A DNA stretch of 39,831 nucleotides from an uncultured Paraburkholderia sp. (GTDB lineage Bacteria; Pseudomonadota; Gammaproteobacteria; Burkholderiales; Burkholderiaceae): NCBI GenBank assembly GCA_940747215.1, contig CALNWS010000043.1, positions 1-39,831 on the forward strand, in the 5' to 3' direction. This document shows, one piece after another, positions 1 through 9,172 of the stretch. The stretch's first letter is position 1; the number at the start of each line of letters is the position of its first letter. The position numbers and the translations under genes were made by a program. Under the pieces are notes generated by a model. The model had not been told where the DNA came from. It ran no database searches and saw only the letters and a list, made by a program, of their open reading frames with translations.

Positions 1-118
1 AGCAGTCCTCCGCATCCTGATCATGATCACCTTCACCATATAATCCATTGCCCGCGCAACGCCACCTTCCAAACTGATCACGGTCGCCAAAACGGCCTGA
101 TCACCATCACCGAAATCC
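1..118. repeat. Left copy of 118-bp terminal inverted repeat (probable IS end)
   Basis: These bases are the exact reverse complement of 39712-39829, with no mismatch in 118 bp; the match stops sharply at base 119. The repeat carries several copies of TGATCAG/CTGATCA and a TGATCATGATCA block. Multiple short iterated motifs near the end are known for IS21-family elements, so this is probably the tip of such an element whose body lies to the left of the window. No transposase is visible, so the family is an inference. The element end abuts the coding sequence of the glutathione S-transferase gene and removes its last codons. Confidence 0.75.
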
Positions 119-667
119 CGCAGCTCGTGCCAGTTCAGATCCGGCATGCGGAAATCGAGGTAGCCGAGCGCGCAGCCCATGGCGATGTCCGCGAGCGTGT
201 AGTGTTGCCCGCGCACCACGTCTTGCTGCCGAGCCCCTGCGACATCGCGATCAGACCTTCGTTGATCTTGCGCTGCTGGCGCACGACCCACGCTTCCACG
301 CGATGCGCCGGCGCGCACTGCGTGCCTTCGAGGCGAATCAGCACGGCGGCGTCGAGCACGCCGTCGCACAGCGCCTCCCAGCACCGCACTTCCACGCGCT
401 CGCGGCCCGATTGCGGAATCAGCTTGCCGACCGGCTAGAGCGTGTGTCCACGTATTCGCAGATTACGCGCGAGTCGAACACCGTTTCGCCGTCCTCCATG
501 ACGAGGCAGGGCACCTTGCTAAGCGGATTGAACGTGTGAATCCGGGTGTCCGCCGACCAGACGTCCTCGGGAACGAGTTCGTAGTCGATTTTCTTGTCGG
601 CCAGCACGATCCGCGCTTTGCGCACGAACGGGCTGCCGAGCGAACCGATGAGTTTCATCATTAACAT
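119..667 (-). pseudogene. Glutathione S-transferase, frameshifted and truncated by IS end
   Basis: Read on the minus strand from an ATG at 667, 661 or 658, the N-terminal thioredoxin-fold domain is clear: KLIGSLGSPFVRKARIV, then the SKVPCLVMEDGETVFDS segment typical of the glutathione site. The frame breaks around 440, continues in another frame (VRCWEALCDGVLDAAVLIRLEGTQ, the helical C-terminal domain), and breaks again near 230. The last recognisable piece, GCALGYLDFRMPDLNW, is in a third frame just before the IS end. Family members are about 200 residues; roughly the last 20 are missing. With at least two frameshifts and a lost C-terminus it cannot make a working enzyme. Confidence 0.88.
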
Positions 668-675
668 CTGCCTTT

Positions 676-701
676 AACTAAATCCGGCAACTAAATCCGG
701 C
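676..701. repeat. 13-bp perfect tandem duplication
   Basis: The unit AACTAAATCCGGC occurs twice in direct succession (676-688 and 689-701), between the start of the dead glutathione S-transferase gene and the pepP promoter region. It is probably a replication-slippage product, one of several short duplications in this window. The remainder of 702-900 shows no recognisable gene. Confidence 0.8.
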
Positions 702-900
702 GCAAGTATAAGTGCTAGGAGGCGTTCACGAACGTGCTGCCGCGCTCCGGCGAGCCGCATGCAGACTCGCTGTGGATAGTTTGCAACATTGCCGTCATAT
801 TTGCACGCCGTCTAGCTGGCCGATCAGCCAACGTCCGGCGGACGGTCTTTACGCACCGCTCCGACAGTATCGCCGCGAAATAAGTCGCGCCATTGGGCGC

Positions 901-906
901 TACAAT
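901..906 (+). promoter_or_regulatory. Candidate -10 box for leaderless pepP transcript
   Basis: TACAAT lies exactly 6 nt upstream of the pepP ATG at 913. A start site about 7 nt downstream of the -10 would fall on or next to the ATG, so the mRNA would be leaderless; no Shine-Dalgarno motif is present. The same TACAAT-N6-ATG arrangement precedes ruvB. No good -35 hexamer is visible, so this is tentative. Confidence 0.35.
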
Positions 907-912
907 CGCACG

Positions 913-2328
913 ATGAACCAGCCGACCGAACCCACCATCGCCATCGACGTCTACCGCAAGCGCCGTGAGCGCGTGTTCGCTGCGCTGCGCGCAGCGGGCG
1001 GCGGCGTCGCCATCGTCCCCACCGGGCCGGAAGCGCTGCGCAACCGGGATGCCGACTATCCCTACCGTCACGACAGCTATTTCTACTATCTGACTGGCTT
1101 CACCGAACCCGAGGCTCTGCTCGTGCTCGATGCAAGCGCCGCGCCAGATGCGCCGGCGTCGGTCCTGTTCTGCCGCGAGAAGAACGTGGAGCGCGAGACG
1201 TGGGAAGGCTTCCGTTTCGGACCGGAAGGCGCGCGCGAGGCGTTCGGCTTCGACGCCGCGTTCGCCATCGGCGAAGTGGACGCGCAGGTGCCGCGCATTC
1301 TCGCCGACAAACCAGTGCTGCACTACGCGCTCGGCAGTTCGTCCGAACTGGACGCACAGGTGCGCGGCTGGCTCGACGCGGTCCGTGCGCAAGGCCGCGG
1401 CGGAGTAGCCGCGCCCACGGCGGCGCGCGATCTGATTCCGCTGCTCGACGACATGCGGCTCATCAAGGACGAGCACGAACTCGCGATCATGCGCCGCGCC
1501 GGCCAGATTTCGGCGCAGGCGCACCGCCGCGCGATGGCCGCGTGTCATCCGGGCGTGCGCGAGTACGAACTCGAAGCCGAACTGCTCTACACATTCCGCA
1601 AATTCGGCGCGCAGGCACCGGCGTACACGTCGATCGTCGCGGCGGGCGCGAACGCATGCGTTCTGCACTATCCGGCCGGCAACGCGATTGCGCAGGACGG
1701 CGACCTGATCCTTATCGACGCCGCGTGCGAGCTGGACGGCTACGCGTCCGACATCACACGCACGTTCCCGGCGAGCGGCCGCTTCACGCCGGCGCAGCGC
1801 GAGCTGTACGACATCGTGCTGGCCGCGCAGCAGGCCGCGATCGACGTCACGCGCGCGGGCGCGACGTTCGACGACCCGCATCAGGCAGCCGTGCGCGTGC
1901 TGTCGCAAGGTCTGCTCGACACGGGCATTCTGGATCGCACGAAATTCGCCTCGGTCAACAACGTGATCGCCGAGCGCGCCTACGCGCCCTTCTACATGCA
2001 CCGCACGGGCCACTGGCTCGGCATAGACGTGCACGATTGCGGCGACTACCGGGAACGCGGCGCGCCGCGCGACGAAACCGGCGCGTTGCCGTGGCGCACG
2101 CTGAAGCCGGGCATGACGCTCACCATAGAACCGGGTCTGTATATCCGTCCGACGGAAGGCGTGCCCGAGCGCTACTGGAACATCGGCATTCGTATCGAAG
2201 ACGACGCGATCGTCACCGCCAACGGCTGCGAGCTACTCACGCGCGACGTAGCGGTCGGCGCCGACGCAATCGAAGCGCTGATGCAGGCCGCCCGCGCGTC
2301 AAACGAAACAGGGAAGTCAATCGCATGA
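913..2328 (+). CDS. pepP: Xaa-Pro aminopeptidase (aminopeptidase P)
   Basis: A cytoplasmic dinuclear-metal peptidase that removes an N-terminal residue preceding proline. The 471-residue product has the aminopeptidase P N-terminal domain (about residues 10-140, with RHDSYFYYLTGF and the following EP) and a C-terminal M24 pita-bread domain. The expected metal ligands are all present: Asp269 (LIDAACELDGYASDITRTFP), Asp280, His367 (RTGHWLGIDVHD), Glu406 (TIEPGLY) and Glu429 (RIEDD). The ATG at 913 is chosen because the conserved protein begins there; an open frame extends further upstream without family similarity. The stop overlaps the next start as ATGA, so it is co-translated with the flavin monooxygenase gene, an order usual in Burkholderia. 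It appears intact. Confidence 0.96.
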   Translation: MNQPTEPTIAIDVYRKRRERVFAALRAAGGGVAIVPTGPEALRNRDADYPYRHDSYFYYLTGFTEPEALLVLDASAAPDAPASVLFCREKNVERETWEGFRFGPEGAREAFGFDAAFAIGEVDAQVPRILADKPVLHYALGSSSELDAQVRGWLDAVRAQGRGGVAAPTAARDLIPLLDDMRLIKDEHELAIMRRAGQISAQAHRRAMAACHPGVREYELEAELLYTFRKFGAQAPAYTSIVAAGANACVLHYPAGNAIAQDGDLILIDAACELDGYASDITRTFPASGRFTPAQRELYDIVLAAQQAAIDVTRAGATFDDPHQAAVRVLSQGLLDTGILDRTKFASVNNVIAERAYAPFYMHRTGHWLGIDVHDCGDYRERGAPRDETGALPWRTLKPGMTLTIEPGLYIRPTEGVPERYWNIGIRIEDDAIVTANGCELLTRDVAVGADAIEALMQAARASNETGKSIA

Positions 2329-3548
2329 ACGACGTTGCACCGTCGACCATCATCCTGAAGCCGGCGGCGTCGGCGCAACCGTTCGATTTCGACGTGACGA
2401 TCGTCGGCGCCGGACCGGTCGGCCTCGCGCTGGCCGGCTGGCTCGCGCGCCGCAGTGCGACGCGGGCGCTGAAAATTGCGCTCGTGGACGCGCGCGAGCC
2501 GGAAGATTCGATCGCTGACCCGCGCGTCATCGCCGTGTCGCAAGGCAGCCGGATGATTCTGGAGCCGCTGCGCTGGCCCGCCGACGCCAGCGCAATCCAT
2601 CGCATTCACGTATCGCAACGCGGGCACTTCGGCCGCACGCTGATCGACCACAGCGAGCACGGCTTGCCCGCGCTCGGCTACGTGCTGCGTTACGGCTCGA
2701 TTGTGCACGGACTCGCCGCCGCCGTGCATGCCACCGACGTGCACTGGTTCTGCTCCACGTCGGCCGCCGCGCCTACGCAGGACCTCGACGGCGTGACGTT
2801 GCCGATCGAAACCGCGGGCGTCACGCGCCATGTGCGAACACGGGTTCTGGTAAATGCCGAAGGCGGCCTGTTCGGCGACCAGAAAGGCGCGAAGCCGGAC
2901 GAAGGCGATTCGCGCGACTACGGGCAAACCGCGCTGGTCGGCACGGTGAGCGTCTCTGCGCCGCAGCCGCACGTGGCGTGGGAGCGCTTCACGTCGCAAG
3001 GGCCGATTGCGCTGCTGCCGATGGGCGGCGTGCGCGGCGCGGACTACGCGCTCGTCTGGTGCTGCTCGCCGGAAGAAGCCGCGCGTCGCGCGCAAATCTT
3101 CGACGAGGCGTTTCTGCGCGAACTCGGCGTCGCGTTCGGCGACCGCATAGGCAGCTTCACGCAAATCCGTCAGCGCGCATCGTTCCCGCTGGGCCTGAAT
3201 GCCGTCGACACGCTCGTGAAGGGGCGCGTGGTCGCCATCGGCAACGCGGCACAAACGCTGCATCCGGTGGCGGGGCAAGGCCTCAACCTCGGGTTGCGAG
3301 ATGCGCATTCGCTCGCCGACGCGCTTTCCACCGAAGGCGCCACGCCGCTCGCGCTCGCCGCGTTCGCGCAGCGCCGCGCGCTCGACCGCCGCATGACGAT
3401 CGGCGCGACGGACACGCTCGCCCGCCTTTTCACCATCGACTTCGCACCGCTCGCGGTCATGCGCGGCCTCGCGCTCACGGCGCTCGAATTCCTGCCACCG
3501 GTCAAAACCGCGATCGCCCGTCAGATGATGTTCGGCCAGCGCCGCTAA
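2325..3548 (+). CDS. UbiH/UbiF/VisC/COQ6-family FAD-dependent monooxygenase
   Basis: A 407-residue class A flavoprotein hydroxylase of the family that hydroxylates the ubiquinone ring. The N-terminal dinucleotide-binding motif GAGPVGLALAGW follows DFDVTIV at about residue 25, and the second FAD motif is IGNAAQTLHPVAGQGLNLGLRDA near residue 310. It overlaps the pepP stop by four bases (ATGA), so it is translationally coupled. The pairing of pepP with a ubiH-type gene also occurs in enterobacteria. Sequence alone does not say which ring position it acts on, so no gene symbol is given. The reading frame is intact. Confidence 0.92.
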   Translation: MNDVAPSTIILKPAASAQPFDFDVTIVGAGPVGLALAGWLARRSATRALKIALVDAREPEDSIADPRVIAVSQGSRMILEPLRWPADASAIHRIHVSQRGHFGRTLIDHSEHGLPALGYVLRYGSIVHGLAAAVHATDVHWFCSTSAAAPTQDLDGVTLPIETAGVTRHVRTRVLVNAEGGLFGDQKGAKPDEGDSRDYGQTALVGTVSVSAPQPHVAWERFTSQGPIALLPMGGVRGADYALVWCCSPEEAARRAQIFDEAFLRELGVAFGDRIGSFTQIRQRASFPLGLNAVDTLVKGRVVAIGNAAQTLHPVAGQGLNLGLRDAHSLADALSTEGATPLALAAFAQRRALDRRMTIGATDTLARLFTIDFAPLAVMRGLALTALEFLPPVKTAIARQMMFGQRR

Positions 3549-3745
3549 GCACAGCGTCGCCCGCATCTGCGCATCTGCATCTCTATGTGAAACGCGCCAC
3601 ACTTTCATGGAAGATTTAATGAGTTACGACAGTCACATGTCGGGTGTCGGCTATCTGTTAACGCTAAAATAACGGTTTTTCCTCGCAATTCGCGAACGCT
3701 CCGATTGACACAAATTGATCAATCGGCCGCTCGCGCGTCCACTTC

Positions 3746-4807
3746 ATGCCCACTCTTGGCTCCCACAATCTGCGCAATAACCTGTTCGTCGCCCCGATGG
3801 TCGGCGTGACCGACCGGCCGTTCCGTCAACTGTGCAAACGGTTGGGCGCAGGTTACGCGGTGTCGGAAATGGCCGCCTCGAACGCGCAGTTGTGGAAAAG
3901 CGAAAAGACCATGCGGCGCGCGAATCACGAAGGCGAAGTCGAGCCGATCGCCGTGCAGATCGCCGGCGCCGATCCGGCCATGATGGCCGAAGCCGCCCGC
4001 TATAACGTGGCGAACGGCGCGCAGATCATCGACATCAACATGGGTTGTCCGGCCAAGAAAGTCTGCAATGTGGCGGCCGGCTCGGCGCTGTTGCAGAACG
4101 AGCCGCTCGTGCAGCGCATCGTCGAGGCCGTGGTGGGCGCGGTGGGTGTCGGGCCCGACGCTGTGCCCGTCACGCTGAAAATCCGCACGGGCTGGAATCG
4201 CGAGAACAGGAATGCGCTGAACGTCGCGCGTCTCGCGGAATCGGCGGGCATTTCGATGCTCACCGTGCACGGCCGCACGCGCGCGGACCTGTATCACGGC
4301 GACGCCGAATACAACACCATCGCCGCGGTGAAAGCGGCGGTGCGCATTCCGGTCGTGGCCAACGGCGACATAACGTCACCCTGGAAAGCACGCGAGGTGC
4401 TGGCGGCCACGGGCGCCGACGCCATCATGATCGGCCGCGCGGCGCAGGGGCGCCCGTGGCTCTTCCGCGAAATCGAGCACTTCCTGCAAACGAGCGAGCT
4501 GCTGCCGCCGCCGCGCATCGACGAAATCCGGCAGGTGATGAACGAGCACCTGAAAGATCACTACGCGTTCTACGGGGAATTTACCAGTGTCCGCACTGCG
4601 CGCAAGCACATCGGCTGGTACGCTCGCGGCCTTTCTGGCGCCAACGTGTTCCGGCATCGCATGAATACGCTGAACACCACGCGCGAACAACTCCTCGCCG
4701 TCAACGAATTTTTCGACGCGCAGAAGGCGATCTCCGACCGCCTCGTTTACGTCGACGAATCGCTCAACAACAAGGGCGAGGACCCAACCGACCTTCTAGC
4801 AGCATGA
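3746..4807 (+). CDS. dusB: tRNA-dihydrouridine synthase B
   Basis: An FMN-dependent reductase that converts uridine to dihydrouridine in the D-loop of tRNA. The 353-residue product has the TIM-barrel signature: [22 protein letters not shown] near the N-terminus, [11 protein letters not shown] with the catalytic cysteine, the phosphate-binding IPVVANGDI and [12 protein letters not shown], and the C-terminal helical part with [10 protein letters not shown]. The ATG at 3746 gives the usual family start. Its stop overlaps the fis start (ATGA), reproducing the conserved dusB-fis operon. It is intact; the separate upstream gap (3549-3745) can hold its promoter. Confidence 0.97.
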   Translation: MPTLGSHNLRNNLFVAPMVGVTDRPFRQLCKRLGAGYAVSEMAASNAQLWKSEKTMRRANHEGEVEPIAVQIAGADPAMMAEAARYNVANGAQIIDINMGCPAKKVCNVAAGSALLQNEPLVQRIVEAVVGAVGVGPDAVPVTLKIRTGWNRENRNALNVARLAESAGISMLTVHGRTRADLYHGDAEYNTIAAVKAAVRIPVVANGDITSPWKAREVLAATGADAIMIGRAAQGRPWLFREIEHFLQTSELLPPPRIDEIRQVMNEHLKDHYAFYGEFTSVRTARKHIGWYARGLSGANVFRHRMNTLNTTREQLLAVNEFFDAQKAISDRLVYVDESLNNKGEDPTDLLAA

Positions 4808-5037
4808 GCAAGAACAACATCGAACAATCTGTCCGCGACAGCCTAGGTGTGTATTTCCAGGATCTCGACGGCTCCAATCCGCACGACGTCTACGACATGG
4901 TGATTTCGTGCGTGGAAAAACCCCTGCTCGAAGTGGTGCTCGAGCAGGCTGGCGGCAACCAGTCGCTGGCCGCCGAGTATCTCGGCATCAACCGCAATAC
5001 GCTGCGCAAGAAACTGCAACAACACGGGTTGCTGTAG
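4804..5037 (+). CDS. fis: Fis-family nucleoid-associated DNA-binding protein
   Basis: A small (77-residue) homodimeric DNA-bending protein. The N-terminal part carries the flexible arm region, and the C-terminal helix-turn-helix reads [28 protein letters not shown], the most conserved part of Fis. Beta-proteobacterial Fis is shorter than the 98-residue E. coli protein, so the length is normal. The start overlaps the dusB stop as ATGA, so the two are made from one message. In gamma-proteobacteria Fis controls rRNA promoters and recombination; its targets here are unknown. It ends in TAG, which shows that amber is a genuine stop in this genome. Confidence 0.95.
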   Translation: MSKNNIEQSVRDSLGVYFQDLDGSNPHDVYDMVISCVEKPLLEVVLEQAGGNQSLAAEYLGINRNTLRKKLQQHGLL

Positions 5038-5093
5038 CCCGTTGCAGTTTTCCGGCGCCCTGCCACGTCTCCCTTCGGCTTTTCGTCTTCGTC

Positions 5094-6659
5094 ATGATCA
5101 AGCAAGCGCTCATCTCCGTTTCCGACAAGTCCGGCATTGTCGATTTCGCCAAGTCGCTGTCTGACCTCGGCGTCAAGATCCTGTCGACCGGCGGCACCGC
5201 GAAACTCCTCGCGGACGCGGGCCTCTCCGTCACCGAAGTCGCGGATTACACCGGCTTCCCGGAAATGCTGGACGGACGCGTGAAAACGCTGCATCCGAAG
5301 GTGCACGGCGGCATTCTGGCGCGCCGCGATCTGCCGGAACACATGGCAGCGCTCGACAAGCACGACATTCCCACGATCGACCTGCTCGTCGTGAACCTGT
5401 ATCCGTTCGTACAGACGGTGTCGAAGGAAGAGTGCTCGCTTGAAGACGCGATCGAGAACATCGACATCGGCGGTCCGACTATGCTGCGCTCGGCCGCGAA
5501 GAACCACCGCGACGTGACAGTGGTGGTCGACCCGGCGGACTACGCGGTCGTGCTCGAAGAAATGTGCGCGAACAGCAACGCCGTATCGTACAAGACGAAT
5601 TTCCACCTAGCAACCAAGGTATTCGCGCACACGGCGCAATACGACGGCGCGATCACGAACTATCTGACGAGCCTGACCGGCGAACTGCAACACTCGTTGC
5701 GCAACGCTTACCCGGCCACCTTCAACCTCGCGTTCGAAAAGGTGCAGGATCTGCGCTACGGCGAAAACCCGCATCAGAGCGCGGCGTTCTATCGCGATCT
5801 GTCGGTGCAGCTTGGCGCGCTGGCGAACTACAACCAGTTGCAGGGCAAGGAACTCTCCTATAACAACATCGCGGATTCCGACGCAGCGTGGGAATGCATG
5901 AAGACCTTCGACGTGCCGGCCTGCGTGATCGTCAAGCACGCGAATCCGTGCGGCGTGGCAGTCGGCGCGAACGCGAACGAGGCTTACGCGAAGGCATTCC
6001 AGACCGACCCGACTTCGGCCTTCGGCGGCATCATCGCCTTCAACCGCGAAGTGGACGAAGCGACAGCGCAAGCCGTGGCGAAGCAGTTCGTCGAAGTGCT
6101 GATCGCTCCGTCGTTCAGTACGGAAGCGCGTCAGGTGTTCGCTGCGAAGCAGAACGTGCGTCTGCTCGAAATCGCGCTGGGCGAAGGCCATAACGCGTTC
6201 GATCTGAAGCGCGTGGGCGGCGGCCTACTGGTTCAGTCGCTCGATTCGAAGAACGTGCAGCCGCCCGAACTGCGCGTCGTGACGAAGCGTCACCCCATGC
6301 CGAAGGAAATGGACGATCTGCTGTTCGCATGGCGCGTGGCGAAGTACGTGAAATCGAACGCGATCGTGTTCTGCGGCAACGGCATGACGCTGGGTGTCGG
6401 CGCGGGTCAGATGAGCCGCGTGGACTCGGCGCGCATCGCAAGCATCAAGGTGCAGAACGCCGGTTTGACGCTGGCGGGTTCGGCGGTGGCGTCGGACGCG
6501 TTCTTCCCGTTCCGCGACGGTCTGGACGTGGTCGTGGCAGCAGGTGCAACCTGCGTGATCCAGCCGGGCGGCTCAATGCGCGACGACGAAGTGATCGGCG
6601 CGGCGGATGAACACAACATCGCCATGGTCATGACGGGCGTGCGTCACTTCCGTCACTGA
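5094..6659 (+). CDS. purH: Bifunctional AICAR formyltransferase / IMP cyclohydrolase
   Basis: Catalyses the last two steps of de novo purine synthesis: AICAR to FAICAR, then to IMP. The 521-residue product has the N-terminal IMP cyclohydrolase domain ([41 protein letters not shown]) and the C-terminal transformylase domain ([41 protein letters not shown]). It begins 56 nt after fis and probably belongs to the same transcript. The upstream region lacks a strong Shine-Dalgarno. A strong terminator follows 21 nt after the stop. It is intact and full length. Confidence 0.97.
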   Translation: MIKQALISVSDKSGIVDFAKSLSDLGVKILSTGGTAKLLADAGLSVTEVADYTGFPEMLDGRVKTLHPKVHGGILARRDLPEHMAALDKHDIPTIDLLVVNLYPFVQTVSKEECSLEDAIENIDIGGPTMLRSAAKNHRDVTVVVDPADYAVVLEEMCANSNAVSYKTNFHLATKVFAHTAQYDGAITNYLTSLTGELQHSLRNAYPATFNLAFEKVQDLRYGENPHQSAAFYRDLSVQLGALANYNQLQGKELSYNNIADSDAAWECMKTFDVPACVIVKHANPCGVAVGANANEAYAKAFQTDPTSAFGGIIAFNREVDEATAQAVAKQFVEVLIAPSFSTEARQVFAAKQNVRLLEIALGEGHNAFDLKRVGGGLLVQSLDSKNVQPPELRVVTKRHPMPKEMDDLLFAWRVAKYVKSNAIVFCGNGMTLGVGAGQMSRVDSARIASIKVQNAGLTLAGSAVASDAFFPFRDGLDVVVAAGATCVIQPGGSMRDDEVIGAADEHNIAMVMTGVRHFRH

Positions 6660-6679
6660 TCGTTAGTTGAACATCCAGG

Positions 6680-6716
6680 AACGGCCCAGTGGCTTTTGCA
6701 CTGGGCCGTTTTCTTT
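6680..6716 (+). terminator. Rho-independent terminator after purH
   Basis: A perfect 11-bp GC-rich stem (ACGGCCCAGTG pairing with CACTGGGCCGT) closes a 7-nt loop GCTTTTG and is followed by TTTTCTTT. An extra A-T pair extends the base. It ends the dusB-fis-purH transcript and also separates it from the convergent small gene at 6787-6978. Confidence 0.93.
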
Positions 6717-6786
6717 GTCGCGCCGGTTCTGCCGGAGCGTGCAGCTAGTCCTCCTTGCTCGCGTAGCCTCCGCTCACTTCCGGGTG

Positions 6787-6978
6787 CTAGCTGATGTAGG
6801 CGCTGAGTCCTTGCCCGCGCCACGTCCGCTGTTTCAGCGCCGTGAGATGCTGCGCGCCGACGCTCTCCATCGTGTAGAGATAGACCGTGCCCGAGTTGAA
6901 ACGTACGCGCATGAAATCATCGCCGATTTCATAGGCGGCGACACCCGAGTGCCCGTTGAGATTGCGATAGCGTTCCAT
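6787..6978 (-). CDS. Small KTSC-like domain protein
   Basis: A 63-residue protein with a good Shine-Dalgarno (GGAGG) upstream of the ATG at 6978. The core HSGVAAYEIGDDFMRVRFNSGTVYLYT followed by a helix resembles the short KTSC fold, in which an initial serine leads to a small beta sheet whose strands are rich in F-x-x-G-x-V-Y-x-Y. The biochemical role of this domain is not established. It is convergent with purH and divergent from ruvC. The reading frame is intact; the family call is from pattern recognition only. Confidence 0.7.
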   Translation of the reverse strand: MERYRNLNGHSGVAAYEIGDDFMRVRFNSGTVYLYTMESVGAQHLTALKQRTWRGQGLSAYIS

Positions 6979-7094
6979 CTGCGCTGCCCTCCTTCATGCT
7001 TCATAGCTGGATGACAGCAGGTTTTATTCCGCTCGCGCGGGGCGTGTATTGTAGTATCGCAGGCACCTGCTTTTAACCGCTTGTGCGGCATTTC

Positions 7095-7637
7095 ATGAGA
7101 ATTCTCGGCATCGACCCCAGTCTGCGTGTGACCGGCTTCGGCGTGATCGACCAGAGCGGTCACACGCTCAGCTACGTGACGAGCGGCGTCATCAAGACCG
7201 CCGACGCGGACCTGCCCTCGCGCCTCGGCACCATTTTCGAAGGTATTTCGACGCTGATCCGCCAGTGTTCGCCGGATCAGTCGGCGATCGAAAAGGTGTT
7301 CGTGAACGTGAATCCGCAATCCACGCTGCTGCTCGGCCAGGCGCGCGGCGCTGCCATCTGCGGACTGGTGGCGGGCGGCGTGCCGGTCGCGGAATACACC
7401 GCGTTGCAGTTGAAGCAGGCCGTCGTGGGCTACGGCCACGCGACCAAGGAACAGATGCAGCAGATGGTGGTGCGCCTGCTCAATCTCACCGGCGTACCCA
7501 GCACCGACGCCGCCGACGCACTCGGCATGGCGATCTGCCACGCGCACGGCGGCAGCACGCTCGGCACGCTGGGCGGCATCGCGCCCGCACTGGCAAAGAA
7601 GGGCTTGCGCGTGAGGCGCGGACGCCTCGTCGGATAG
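7095..7637 (+). CDS. ruvC: Crossover junction endodeoxyribonuclease RuvC
   Basis: The resolvase that cuts Holliday junctions brought to it by RuvAB. The 180-residue product starts [19 protein letters not shown]; this ATG is preferred over a GTG twelve bases upstream because it gives the standard family start. The four catalytic acidic residues are present at the same positions as in E. coli RuvC: Asp7, Glu66 ([13 protein letters not shown]), Asp138 and Asp141 ([16 protein letters not shown]). One change is PSLR where PGLR is usual. In many relatives ruvC, ruvA and ruvB are close together; here a dead transporter gene separates ruvC from ruvA. The gene is intact. Confidence 0.96.
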   Translation: MRILGIDPSLRVTGFGVIDQSGHTLSYVTSGVIKTADADLPSRLGTIFEGISTLIRQCSPDQSAIEKVFVNVNPQSTLLLGQARGAAICGLVAGGVPVAEYTALQLKQAVVGYGHATKEQMQQMVVRLLNLTGVPSTDAADALGMAICHAHGGSTLGTLGGIAPALAKKGLRVRRGRLVG

Positions 7638-7642
7638 CGAGA

Positions 7643-8275
7643 TCAGTTGCGGCTGGCCAGCGCGAGACGGCAAGCCAGTCCGGCGAACACCGTTCCCATT
7701 AGATATTGCGGCCACCGCGGAGCGCGCTTTCCCGCCGACATTTTGCGGCTCAATCGGCTCGCCAGCAGAATCACCGAGCCGTTCACGCAGAAACCAATCA
7801 GATTCAACACAGTGGCAAGCACCATGATCTGCAACGCGACCGACCCGGCCTCGGGACGCACGAATTGCGGAAATAGCGCGAGCACGAACAATGCGACCTT
7901 CGGGTTCAGCAGATTGGTGAACAGGCCTTGCCGGAAAATGCGTGCAATCGGATAACGTTTCGCCGACGCGTCCGGCGAAAACACGGTGCCTTTTGCGCGA
8001 AAACTCTTGATCGCGAGATAAAGAAGATAGGCCGCGCCGGCAAATCGCACGACGTTGTAAGCCATCGGCACCGCGAGAAACAGTTGCGACAAGCCGAACG
8101 CCGCCGCCAGCGCGTGACACTAGGTGCCCGCTGCAATGCCCGCGTAAGTGGTAAAGCCCCCTGCGCACCCTTGGCTCAGGCTGCGCGACGCGATCAACAG
8201 CATACCGGGACCCGGCGTAGCGGTGAGCGCGAGACAGGCCGCGGCGAACAGCCCGAGTGTGGTGAGTTGCAGAAT
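7643..8275 (-). pseudogene. LysE/RhtB-family amino acid exporter, nonsense and start lost
   Basis: Translated on the minus strand, one frame covers the whole family length (about 210 residues): LALTATPGPGMLLIASRSLSQG near the start, GIAAGT, LAAAFGLSQLFLAVPMAYNVVRFAGAAYLLYLAI, FRQGLFTNLLNPKVALFVLALFPQFV, and a last membrane segment. The frame is interrupted by TAG at 8120-8122, right after GIAAGT. In addition no ATG is found at the expected start: a Shine-Dalgarno-like AGGAG precedes ATTCTGCAACTC. Such permeases have six membrane segments. A protein restarting at the ATG at 8092 would lack the first two segments. Confidence 0.88.
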
Positions 8276-8447
8276 GAAGTCTCCTTCTGGGGTTATGCCG
8301 GAAGATGCGCCGGACGAATACGTGCCAAAAGGAATATCAGTCTCTATGAGGCGTGTTTGCGACGGTCAATTGCGATTGCACGTAAGACGCCTGCATATTT
8401 TCCGCTTCGGCACAGGCATCTGTTCATCGTGCCCCATCTCCCTGCGC

Positions 8448-8453
8448 TACACT
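8448..8453 (+). promoter_or_regulatory. Candidate -10 box upstream of ruvA
   Basis: TACACT lies 28 nt before the ruvA ATG in the lysE-ruvA gap (8276-8481). The hexamer matches four of six consensus bases, and no clear -35 was recognised. It is suggested because the lysE pseudogene reads the other way, so ruvA needs its own promoter. Confidence 0.25.
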
Positions 8454-8481
8454 CGCCCTTTCTCTCGATACTGAATCCGCC

Positions 8482-9063
8482 ATGATCGGTCGCATTGCCG
8501 GCGTTCTGCTGGAAAAAAATCCGCTGCACCTGCTCGTCGACTGCAACGGCGTAGGTTACGAAGTCGACGTGCCGATGAGTACGTTCTATAACCTGCCTTC
8601 CACCGGCGAGCGCGTGGTGTTGCTCACGCAGATGATCGTGCGCGAAGACGCGCATCTGCTCTACGGTTTCGGCACCGCGCAGGAACGTTCGACGTTCCGC
8701 GAGTTGCTCAAGATCTCCGGCATCGGCGCGCGCATGGCGCTCGCGGTGCTCTCCGGCATGAGCGTGAGCGAACTCGCGCAAACCGTGACGATGCAGGACG
8801 CGGCGCGCCTTACGCGCGTGCCGGGCATCGGCAAGAAAACGGCTGAGCGGCTGCTCCTCGAACTGAAGGGCAAACTCGGCGCGGATCTCGGCGCGATGGC
8901 GGGCGCGGCCTCGCCGAACGACCACGCCTCGGACATCCTGAACGCACTACTCGCATTGGGTTACTCTGAAAAAGAAGCTTTGGCGGCCATCAAGAACGTG
9001 CCGGCCGGCACCGGCGTTTCCGAAGGCATCAAGCTTGCGTTGAAGGCGCTGTCCAAGGCGTGA
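8482..9063 (+). CDS. ruvA: Holliday junction branch migration protein RuvA
   Basis: The junction-recognition subunit that binds four-way DNA as a tetramer and loads the RuvB motor. The 193-residue product has the N-terminal OB-fold ([28 protein letters not shown]), two helix-hairpin-helix motifs ([18 protein letters not shown] and [22 protein letters not shown]) and the C-terminal RuvB-binding domain ([19 protein letters not shown]). Length and start are as expected. It lies 109 nt upstream of ruvB. The gene is intact. Confidence 0.97.
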   Translation: MIGRIAGVLLEKNPLHLLVDCNGVGYEVDVPMSTFYNLPSTGERVVLLTQMIVREDAHLLYGFGTAQERSTFRELLKISGIGARMALAVLSGMSVSELAQTVTMQDAARLTRVPGIGKKTAERLLLELKGKLGADLGAMAGAASPNDHASDILNALLALGYSEKEALAAIKNVPAGTGVSEGIKLALKALSKA

Positions 9064-9160
9064 GAACCGTTGGCAGCGCGCGTGACGGAGTAGCTTCGCA
9101 CACGGCGCGAGCGCGCGCACCTTGGCCGTTCGGCCGGGTTTCGCAACGTGCGCGGCGCGG

Positions 9161-9166
9161 TACAAT
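9161..9166 (+). promoter_or_regulatory. Candidate -10 box for leaderless ruvB transcript
   Basis: TACAAT is followed by six bases and then the ruvB ATG at 9173, the same spacing as at pepP, with no Shine-Dalgarno between. The expected start site coincides with the ATG. The -35 region holds only a weak TTTCGC-type match. Confidence 0.35.
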
Positions 9167-9172
9167 GAACGC

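Noticed and set aside
1200..3548. Plus-strand open frame joining an alternative frame of pepP with the flavin monooxygenase
   Set aside because: The first part is an out-of-frame, arginine-rich translation of pepP; the true monooxygenase starts at 2325 with an ATGA overlap.
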